NCBI GenBank assembly: GCA_900764695.1 | Contig: CAAFOY010000062.1 | Span: forward strand, 1 to 59,366 | Direction of reading: 5' to 3' | Length of the DNA: 59,366 bases | Source of the DNA: Lachnospiraceae bacterium | Lineage (GTDB): Bacteria > Bacillota_A > Clostridia > Lachnospirales > Lachnospiraceae | In this document: piece after piece, positions 53,416 to 59,366 of the stretch | Layout: each line of letters starts with the position of its first letter | Position numbering within the stretch: the stretch's first letter is position 1 | Notes under the pieces: generated by a model | Told to the model about the DNA's origin: nothing | What the model saw: the letters and a program-made list of their open reading frames with translations, nothing else | The model's database searches: none | Program-made: the position numbers and the translations under genes

Positions 53416-53439
53416 AAAAGCCCCATCTCAGGGGCTTTT
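53416..53439. terminator. Bidirectional terminator between FUSC-like gene and permease
   Basis: AAAAGCCCC (53416-53424) pairs with GGGGCTTTT (53431-53439); the loop is ATCTCA. It serves the convergent genes on both sides. Confidence 0.9.
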
Positions 53440-53450
53440 AATATTAAATA

Positions 53451-54794
53451 TTATTTATTTTCATTATCTTCCTTAGGAACAACTGTTTCCATATTTTTTG
53501 GAAGAACAAGATTTAAAATAATTGATACGATAAATACTACAGCAACACAGTTTTCTGCAAATACATTTTCGATAATCTTAGGGAAAATGCTAAAGATTTC
53601 AGGAACCTGTGTGAAGCCGATACCAATACTAAGTGAAAGTGCGGCAATTGTAATATTACGCTGTGAGTAACCGCAGTTGCTAATCATCTGAAGACCGCTG
53701 ATTACGATTGTACCAAACATCATAAGTGTACATCCGCCAAGTACTGCGTCAGGAAGTGTTGCAAGTAAAGCACCAAAGATTGGGAAGATCCCTGCAATAA
53801 TCATAATAATTGCACCTGTTGCAATAGCAAATCTGTTAACTACTTTAGTCATGGCAACAAGACCTACATTCTGGCTGAAAGATGTAATTGGTAAACATCC
53901 GAAAACAGAAGATAAAGCACTGATGAAACCGTCACAGGCAATAGAACCTGAAGTTTCTTTTGTTGTTACGTCACGATTTAATCCTGAAGCTGCAAGAGCA
54001 GAAGTATCTCCGATAGTTTCAGTGGCAGAAACTAAGAAAATCAAAATAACAGAGAAAATTGCGTTAGCATTAAATTCAGGTTTAAAAGGCATTAATGAAG
54101 GTACTGCAACAATAGAAGTTCCTGAAAGTGAAGAAAAATCAACAACTCCCATAATTACAGCAACAATATATCCAACAATAAGTCCAAACAAAACAGAAAG
54201 CTGTTTGAAATATGATTTTGCCAAAATATTAAAAATAATACATGAAAGCAATGTTATAGTTCCGAGAATCCAGTTTGTAGCTGAACCAAAGTTTTCGCTT
54301 CCGCTTCCTCCACCGAAAGAGCTTGCTCCAACAGAGAGAAGAGAAAAACCAATGGAAGTAACAACGCTGGCTGCAACGATAGGAGATATAAGTTTAATCC
54401 AGTATTTTGCAAAAAGACCAAGAACACCTTCTACAATACCGCCAACAAGAACAGCACCTACAATGGCATTGTATCCGTAAGTTGGTCCGATATAACAAAA
54501 AATAGAAACAAAAGTAAAACTAATACCCATAACAATTGGAAGACCTGAACCGATTTTCCATAATGGGAATAACTGAATTAAAGTACCAATACCTGCAATA
54601 ATCATTGCACTCTGGATAAGACGTGCAGTCTGTGCAGATGAAAGACCGCTGGCACCGCCAACAATAATAATAGGAGCAATATTGGCAACAAACATAGCCA
54701 AAATATGCTGCAAGCCAAAAGGAATGGCTTTTCCAACGGGAACTTTTCCGTTGAGTTTGTAAATGTTTTCAATTGATGAATTTGAGCTACTCAT
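53451..54794 (-). CDS. pbuX: Nucleobase:cation symporter-2 (xanthine/uracil permease)
   Basis: The protein (447 aa from the chosen start) has about 12-14 TMs and the NAT signature SFSQNVGLVAMTKVVNR, with SATETIGDTSALAASG before it. These define the NCS2/NAT family. Proximity to xpt on the same strand makes xanthine the likely substrate. The ATG at 54794 is chosen because AAAGGA lies upstream; an ATG six codons earlier (54812) is possible. The expected xpt-pbuX operon is interrupted by a terminator and structured repeat copy 2. Confidence 0.88.
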   Translation of the reverse strand: MSSSNSSIENIYKLNGKVPVGKAIPFGLQHILAMFVANIAPIIIVGGASGLSSAQTARLIQSAMIIAGIGTLIQLFPLWKIGSGLPIVMGISFTFVSIFCYIGPTYGYNAIVGAVLVGGIVEGVLGLFAKYWIKLISPIVAASVVTSIGFSLLSVGASSFGGGSGSENFGSATNWILGTITLLSCIIFNILAKSYFKQLSVLFGLIVGYIVAVIMGVVDFSSLSGTSIVAVPSLMPFKPEFNANAIFSVILIFLVSATETIGDTSALAASGLNRDVTTKETSGSIACDGFISALSSVFGCLPITSFSQNVGLVAMTKVVNRFAIATGAIIMIIAGIFPIFGALLATLPDAVLGGCTLMMFGTIVISGLQMISNCGYSQRNITIAALSLSIGIGFTQVPEIFSIFPKIIENVFAENCVAVVFIVSIILNLVLPKNMETVVPKEDNENK

Positions 54795-54859
54795 TAGTAA
54801 ATGTCCTTTCATAATTTAAATATATTGTGTAATCGCAAAACAAAATTTTTCTTCCTTCT

Positions 54860-55034
54860 ATTCCACAGAATTGTATAACGCAAACACGTTGATTTTCTTA
54901 TATTGCTCCGCCGTCTATGGCAAATCGAAAAGTGAAACTCGCCTACGGCTTGGACAGTCACTTTTCGACTTGCACTATGCTCGCAAAATTTCGAAAATCT
55001 GCCTATTGTTTGTTTTCATACAATTCTGTGGAAT
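54860..55034 (+). repeat. Structured repeat, copy 2
   Basis: Perfect 17-bp outer arms at 54860-54876 (starts ATTCCACAGAATTG) and 55018-55034. The internal hairpin arms are TCGAAAAGTGA (54925-54935) and TCACTTTTCGA (54958-54968). The core is the same as copy 1, but both stems have different sequences. Outside the arms a further 14-bp pair exists (GCAAAACAAAATTT near 54836 with AAATTTTGTTTTGC near 55050). Lies between xpt and pbuX. Confidence 0.9.
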
Positions 55035-55073
55035 ATAAGATGATATATAAATTTTGTTTTGCAATTAAAAATA

Positions 55074-55108
55074 TAAACTATGAAAAACGTGGTGTTTCTC
55101 ATAGTTTA
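55074..55108. terminator. Terminator after xpt
   Basis: TAAACTATGA (55074-55083) pairs with TCATAGTTTA (55099-55108), with an inner AAAC/GTTT. T-rich runs follow on both strands. On the minus strand it would end xpt transcripts before pbuX. Confidence 0.75.
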
Positions 55109-55115
55109 TGATTTT

Positions 55116-55697
55116 TTACTGTTCACGGAATGTGATTGTTCCGTTTTCTGCATCCATGCTATCAACGATAGCAAGTGATTCCAAGTGATATCCAAGGTTA
55201 CGGATTGTACGTCCGCCTGACTGAAATCCTTTTTCAATTGCAATGCCGATTCCTTCTACAGTACCGCCTGCATTTGATACGATGGAGATTAATCCCTGAA
55301 GGGCACAACCGTTAGCAAGAAAATCGTCTATAATAAGAACGTGGTCATCAGGACCTAAAAATTTCTTTGATACGATTACCTGGTTTTTGCATTTATGCGT
55401 AAATGATTCAACTTCAGCAACATACATTTCACCATCAATGTTTATACTTTTTGATTTCTTTGCAAAAACAACTGGTGCATCGAAGTATTTTGCAACGATA
55501 CAGGCAATGCCGATACCTGATGCTTCTATTGTAAGAATTTTGTTGATTGGGGCATTAGCGAAACGACGCTTAAATTCTTCGCCCATTTTTTCGAAAAGTG
55601 AAATGTCCATCTGGTGGTTTAAAAAGCTGTCTACTTTTAAAACATTTCCTTCTTTAACGATACCATCTTTTTGAATACGTTCTTCTAAAAAATTCAT
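55116..55697 (-). CDS. xpt: Xanthine phosphoribosyltransferase
   Basis: Converts xanthine and PRPP to XMP for purine salvage. The 193-aa protein matches Xpt in length. The PRPP-binding motif is [17 protein letters not shown]; the N-terminal [10 protein letters not shown] and C-terminal beta-hood are typical. AAAGGAG lies before the start on the minus strand. In many Firmicutes a guanine riboswitch precedes xpt-pbuX. None is visible here: the upstream gap holds structured repeat copy 3, so xpt may be read from putP or from a promoter within that gap. Confidence 0.93.
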   Translation of the reverse strand: MNFLEERIQKDGIVKEGNVLKVDSFLNHQMDISLFEKMGEEFKRRFANAPINKILTIEASGIGIACIVAKYFDAPVVFAKKSKSINIDGEMYVAEVESFTHKCKNQVIVSKKFLGPDDHVLIIDDFLANGCALQGLISIVSNAGGTVEGIGIAIEKGFQSGGRTIRNLGYHLESLAIVDSMDAENGTITFREQ

Positions 55698-55736
55698 TTT
55701 TATCTCCTTTGTAAAAATTAATTACCTTTTCAGACT

Positions 55737-55919
55737 CCGCTCACGCAGAAATTTCTAAAAGGAAACAATAGGCAGAGTTTTGAAATTTTGCGAGCATAGT
55801 GTAAAGCGATAAACCTACTGTTCGAGCCTTTAGGCGAGTTTAGGTTTTCGCTTTACAATAGGCGGCGGAGCAAAATAATAAACTCAACGTGTTTACTTTA
55901 GAAATTTCTGCGTGAGCGG
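55737..55919 (-). repeat. Structured repeat, copy 3 (reverse orientation)
   Basis: Perfect 23-bp outer arms at 55737-55759 (starts CCGCTCACGCAGAAAT) and 55897-55919. The internal hairpin spans 55801-55856 (GTAAAGC and GCTTTAC at its base, AAACCTA and TAGGTTT at its tip). The core is the reverse complement of copies 1 and 2. Fills the gap between putP and xpt. Confidence 0.92.
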
Positions 55920-55947
55920 AATGAAAAAGTGCTTTGTTTTTATTTGA

Positions 55948-57468
55948 TTAATAATTTTTTATTGATTCAAATTCGTCTACGATTTCTTTTTCAGGTGCAG
56001 GTGTAAGTAAGCTTACTACTACGATGAAGATTGAAGCTACAATGAATGCAGGTAAAAGTTCATAGATTCCAAGTACGCCACCCATTGGACGAACTAAGAA
56101 TTTCCATACGAATACCATGATTCCACCGGCTACCATTCCGCTGATTGCACCGTATTTGTTTGAGCGCTTCCAGAATAATGCAAAGAGCATTACAGGGCCG
56201 AATGTGGCACCGAAGCCTGCCCAGGCAAATGATACTATCTGGAATACTGAGCTGTTAGGATTGCTAGCAAGAAACATAGCAATTATTGAAATGATAATTA
56301 CTGAACCTCTGGCAACTACGATTTTTACTCCTGATGAAAGGTTTAAACTTAACACGCCTTCAAGTAAGTTTTCTGAAACACTTGAAGATGCAGCAAGAAG
56401 CTGTGAATCTGAAGTTGACATTGTTGAGGCAAGTATACCTGCAAGGATAACACCTGCAATTATGGCAAAAATAATGCCGTGTGTACTTAATACGTGAGCT
56501 ATCTGAACGATGATTGTTTCAGAATCCTTTAGGTTAGGAATAACTCCTTCTGCTGACATTGCATAACCGATTATACCAATTGAAACTGCAACAGACATTG
56601 AAATAACAACCCAAACACTGGCAACACGTCTTGAAAGTTTTAATTTCTTTGTGTCTTCAATAGCCATAAATCTTAAAAGAATATGTGGCATGCCGAAGTA
56701 TCCAAGTCCCCAAGCAAGTGTTGAGGCAATTGAAAGAACACTGTAAGGCGTTGCTGCATTAGTTGCACCATCATGTGTTGAAGTTATTGAAAGGAATCCC
56801 TTAAGGTCGCCAACGTGAGCTACGACTCCGTCAAATCCACCAACGGAAATAATTCCATAACTTAAAACTATAACTAAGGCAATTGACATAATAATACTCT
56901 GAATAAAGTCAGAAGTACTTGCGGCAAGGAAACCACCAAGGGTAGTATATGCAACAATAACAATTGCACTAATAATCATTGCTGTTAAATAATCAACTCC
57001 AAATAAAGAATTAAAAAGTTTACCACATGCAGCAAATCCTGAAGCTGTATATGGCACAAAGAAAATAATAATAATTATAGCAGATACACACTTTAACATT
57101 TTAGGATCTCTATATCTGTTAGCAAAAAAGTCAGGTATAGTGATTGCACTGCAAACGTCACTGTAAGTTCTAAGTCTTTTGGCAACAATAAGCCAGTTAA
57201 CGTATGTTCCAACAGCAAGTCCGGCAGCTGTCCAGAATGCATCACAAACACCTGTAACATAAGCAACACCCGGAAGTCCCATTAATAACCAGCTACTCAT
57301 ATCTGATGCTTCAGCACTCATAGCAGTAACAAGAGGACCAAGCTTTCGTCCACCAAGGTAAAAATCATTTGTGGTACTGTTTTTTTTGGCAAAATATACA
57401 CCAATACCAACAACGCCAACCATATAAACAATGATGGCAATTAAAATTCCAATTTCTGATGTAGTCAT
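55948..57468 (-). CDS. putP: Sodium/proline symporter
   Basis: The 506-aa sodium:solute symporter has ~13 TMs and matches PutP: FYLGGRKLGPLVTAMSAEAS (sodium/proline site), SDMSSWLLMGLPG, GGFLAASTSDFIQ and the C-terminal SFAWAGFGATFGPVMLFALFW. Sodium-coupled proline uptake at the cytoplasmic membrane. The start has AAGGGAAAAAA on the minus strand. It is followed by structured repeat copy 3 and xpt on the same strand. Confidence 0.93.
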   Translation of the reverse strand: MTTSEIGILIAIIVYMVGVVGIGVYFAKKNSTTNDFYLGGRKLGPLVTAMSAEASDMSSWLLMGLPGVAYVTGVCDAFWTAAGLAVGTYVNWLIVAKRLRTYSDVCSAITIPDFFANRYRDPKMLKCVSAIIIIIFFVPYTASGFAACGKLFNSLFGVDYLTAMIISAIVIVAYTTLGGFLAASTSDFIQSIIMSIALVIVLSYGIISVGGFDGVVAHVGDLKGFLSITSTHDGATNAATPYSVLSIASTLAWGLGYFGMPHILLRFMAIEDTKKLKLSRRVASVWVVISMSVAVSIGIIGYAMSAEGVIPNLKDSETIIVQIAHVLSTHGIIFAIIAGVILAGILASTMSTSDSQLLAASSSVSENLLEGVLSLNLSSGVKIVVARGSVIIISIIAMFLASNPNSSVFQIVSFAWAGFGATFGPVMLFALFWKRSNKYGAISGMVAGGIMVFVWKFLVRPMGGVLGIYELLPAFIVASIFIVVVSLLTPAPEKEIVDEFESIKNY

Positions 57469-57601
57469 TTTTTTTCCCTTCTTATTATATGTAATTTTTG
57501 AATTTCCTTCCTATTGTATAAAAAATATGTCAAATAGGCAAGTAAAAACGTATACATATTTATAACAAAAAAGTAAAAACTAAGAAAAAAGGAGGATTTT
57601 T

Positions 57602-58612
57602 ATGGGACGAATGATTGGTAGTAGCAGTATTTCATTTGATAAGCCACCGTTTATTATTGAAGGAGCTTCAATTGTAGGTCAAAAAGAAGGTGACGGACCT
57701 TTAGGAAAATTGTTTGATGTTGTGGAACAGGATCCTATGCTTGGACAGGAAACGTGGGAAGAGGCAGAAAGTTTGTTGCAAAAAGAGGCAATTCAGAAAC
57801 TTCTATTTAAAGCAGGGATGAGCAAGGAAGAAATCAGGTATATTTTTGGTGGGGATTTACTTGGACAGTTAATTGCCACAACTTTTGGAATTTTGGAGTT
57901 CGAGGTTCCCTTTTTCGGATTGTACGGAGCCTGTTCAACAATGGGTGAAGCGTTAAGTCTTGGGGCAGTAATGGTTGAAGCAGGAAATGCAGACAATGTT
58001 ATTGCAATGGCATCAAGTCATTTTGCCAGCGCAGAAAGACAGTTTAGATTTCCTTTGGCTTACGGAAAGCAAAGACCTTATGCGGCAACCTGGACTGTAA
58101 CCGGTTGTGGGGCAGTAATAATTAGCACAAAAAAAGGTTTTGCAAAAATAACAGGAATTACCACGGGAAAAATCGTTGATTTTGGAGTAAAGGATGCTCA
58201 AAATATGGGTGCCTGTATGGCACCGGCTGCGGCAGATGTTATTTATCAGCATTTTAAGGATTTTAACAGCACACCGGCAGATTATGACAAAATAATAACG
58301 GGTGACTTGGGATTAATAGGAAAAAGTATTTTGTTTGAACTACTTAAGGAAAAAGGTTACGACATTTCGGCGGTTCATATGGATTGCGGCGTGGAAATGT
58401 TTGATGCCAGTGAACAGGACACTCACGCAGGTGGAAGTGGCTGTGGCTGTAGTGCCACGGTTCTTGCAGGCTATGTTTTTAAACAGCTAAAAAAAGGGGC
58501 ATTTAAGAAGATTCTTTTTATTCCAACGGGAGCATTAATGTCCCCGGTAAGTTTTAATGAAGGAAATAGCGTGCCGGGAATAGCTCACTGCGTGGTGATT
58601 GAAAAGAATTAA
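57602..58612 (+). CDS. spoVAD: Stage V sporulation protein AD
   Basis: The 336-aa thiolase-fold protein binds dipicolinic acid. The YGACSTMGEALSLGAVMVEA segment, GDLGLIGKSILFELLKEKGY and the HAGGSGCGCSA near the C-terminus are diagnostic of SpoVAD. AAAAGGAGG lies before the ATG. In most sporeformers it follows spoVAC directly; here it is ~14.4 kb away and starts a separate spoVAD-spoVAE unit with spoVAE 28 bp downstream. Confidence 0.95.
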   Translation: MGRMIGSSSISFDKPPFIIEGASIVGQKEGDGPLGKLFDVVEQDPMLGQETWEEAESLLQKEAIQKLLFKAGMSKEEIRYIFGGDLLGQLIATTFGILEFEVPFFGLYGACSTMGEALSLGAVMVEAGNADNVIAMASSHFASAERQFRFPLAYGKQRPYAATWTVTGCGAVIISTKKGFAKITGITTGKIVDFGVKDAQNMGACMAPAAADVIYQHFKDFNSTPADYDKIITGDLGLIGKSILFELLKEKGYDISAVHMDCGVEMFDASEQDTHAGGSGCGCSATVLAGYVFKQLKKGAFKKILFIPTGALMSPVSFNEGNSVPGIAHCVVIEKN

Positions 58613-58640
58613 TGATTGCAATTAAAGAAAGGAATTTAAG

Positions 58641-58994
58641 ATGATTTTTTTAAAAGCGTTTATTGTTGGGGGAATAATCTGTGCTCTTGTTCAAATTGTA
58701 ATAGACAAGACCAAGGTAACGCCTGCAAGAATTATGGTAAGTCTTGTTTGCCTTGGGGTTGTTCTTGGTGCGATTGGAATTTATGAGCCTTTGACTAAGT
58801 GGGCAGGTTGTGGCGCAACAGTGCCTTTGCTTGGCTTTGGCAACAATCTTTGGAAGGGAATGAAAGAAGCCATAGATGAGTCAGGTTTTTTGGGATTGTT
58901 TAAAGGTGGTTTTACGGCAAGTGCCGTGGGAATTTCAGGAGCTTTAATATTCGGATATTTGTCTGCATTAATTTTTAAATCAAAAATGGAATAG
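58641..58994 (+). CDS. spoVAE: Stage V sporulation protein AE (SpoVAEb type)
   Basis: The 117-aa membrane protein has about four hydrophobic segments and the SpoVAC/AEb-superfamily loop GCGATVPLLGFGNNLWKG. It is the size of SpoVAEb. It acts with SpoVAC and SpoVAD in DPA movement across the forespore membrane. AAAGGAATT precedes the ATG. No further spoVA gene follows before gdhA. Confidence 0.92.
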   Translation: MIFLKAFIVGGIICALVQIVIDKTKVTPARIMVSLVCLGVVLGAIGIYEPLTKWAGCGATVPLLGFGNNLWKGMKEAIDESGFLGLFKGGFTASAVGISGALIFGYLSALIFKSKME

Positions 58995-59091
58995 TCAAAA
59001 TTAACTATGTTTTAAAAATTCAGCCCAAACTTAATATAATTAAGTAAAAACAACTTTATCATTACAAAATTAAGAATAACACTACTAAAGG

Positions 59092-59120
59092 TTGATAAAA
59101 TTAAGAAGATACTATATAAT
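59092..59120 (+). promoter_or_regulatory. Promoter of gdhA
   Basis: TTGATA (59092-59097) and TATAAT (59115-59120) with 17-bp spacing. Confidence 0.8.
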
Positions 59121-59145
59121 TTCTTTAGTGTATTAAAGTGTTAGT

Positions 59146-59170
59146 GCACTTGTTTAAGTGCGGCCTTTTT
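59146..59170 (+). terminator. Small hairpin with T-run in the gdhA leader
   Basis: GCACTT (59146-59151) pairs with AAGTGC (59156-59161) with a GTTT loop; GGCC then T5 follows at 59166-59170. It lies between promoter and start codon, so it could attenuate gdhA or be chance. Confidence 0.4.
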
Positions 59171-59234
59171 AGGAGAAATATAGAGGTTCGTGCAAGTTGT
59201 GATTAAGAAAAATATATTTAAGGAGGGCTACAAA

Positions 59235-59366
59235 ATGTCATATGTAGACGAAGTATTAGTAAAAGTAAAAGAAAAGAATGCTAGTGAACCAGAATTTTTA
59301 CAGGCAGTTGAAGAAGTATTAAATTCACTTAGACCTGTAATCGATGCAAACGAGGACAAGTATAGA
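59235..59366 (+). CDS. gdhA: Glutamate dehydrogenase, 3' end cut by window
   Basis: Only the first 44 codons are present. The N-terminus, SYVDEVLVKVKEKNASEPEF then QAVEEVLNSLRPVID, matches the hexameric NADP-type glutamate dehydrogenase family (VxExVLxSLxPVI). It makes glutamate from 2-oxoglutarate and ammonia. AAGGAGG at 59220-59226 supports ATG 59235. It has its own promoter. Confidence 0.85.
   Translation, partial: MSYVDEVLVKVKEKNASEPEFLQAVEEVLNSLRPVIDANEDKYR

Noticed and set aside
53851..54480. 209-aa plus-strand ORF opposite the permease
   Set aside because: Antisense to a well-supported NCS2 permease with no independent ribosome binding site; composition reflects the codon pattern of the real gene.
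57500..57601. Possible sigma F/G promoter before spoVAD
   Set aside because: GTATA-like -35 candidates exist, but no -10 with correct spacing matched well enough to call.

Overview
The window is about 59 kb of low-GC, gene-dense DNA that reads as a chromosome segment of a spore-forming Clostridia, most likely a Lachnospiraceae-type gut Firmicute. The reasons are the spoIIA-sigF and spoVA sporulation genes, two T-box leaders, strong AGGAGG-type ribosome binding sites, several TTG starts, and the DUF5717/DUF5716 protein types. I cannot name the species. No phage, plasmid, CRISPR array, rRNA, tRNA or intact insertion sequence was seen.

Layout. 1-2.5 kb: a 5'-truncated gene of unknown function and a zinc-metalloprotease-like protein with HEAT-like repeats. 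2.5-5.3 kb: a sulfur operon (cysK, metY) behind a promoter with an overlapping operator, a cysteine-codon leader peptide and a terminator. 5.3-9.1 kb: a phospholipase D-type membrane enzyme, a lactate/malate dehydrogenase-family enzyme and an iron-type alcohol/glycerol dehydrogenase. 9.1-12.6 kb: a T-box leader with a TGG (Trp) specifier driving a three-gene ABC importer, probably for tryptophan. 12.7-17.9 kb: a TetR regulator with upstream iterons, a heptad-repeat lipoprotein and an MmpL/RND exporter. 17.9-27.3 kb: housekeeping genes (cytidylate-kinase-like protein, SecB-like protein, sfsA, a P-loop kinase, clpB, a polysaccharide deacetylase, small membrane proteins, citrate synthase).

27.7-41.3 kb: rarA, then a three-gene operon with no known role (a large beta/helical-repeat protein, an Hsp70/actin-fold protein and a TPR protein), T-box-valS, a 47-aa protein, a zinc-ribbon/TPR membrane protein, and spoIIAA-spoIIAB-sigF. 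41.3-43.2 kb: spoVAA, spoVAB, spoVAC. The other half of the spoVA set (spoVAD, spoVAE) lies 14 kb downstream at 57.6-59.0 kb. Between them is an envelope/transport block: LtaS-like sulfatase, two YhgE/Pip proteins, MarR, a FUSC-like protein, a xanthine/uracil permease, xpt and putP. The window ends inside the start of gdhA.

The most unusual content is non-coding. (1) A ~180-bp structured repeat occurs three times. Its core is conserved, but the end stems and internal stem differ in sequence between copies while staying complementary within each copy. (2) A hairpin family at 50.8-51.1 kb (three copies) has a relative after clpB. (3) The cysK leader places two Cys codons in the 5' arm of a terminator. 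Two gene remnants were found: a GGDEF C-terminus and a MATE transporter N-terminus.
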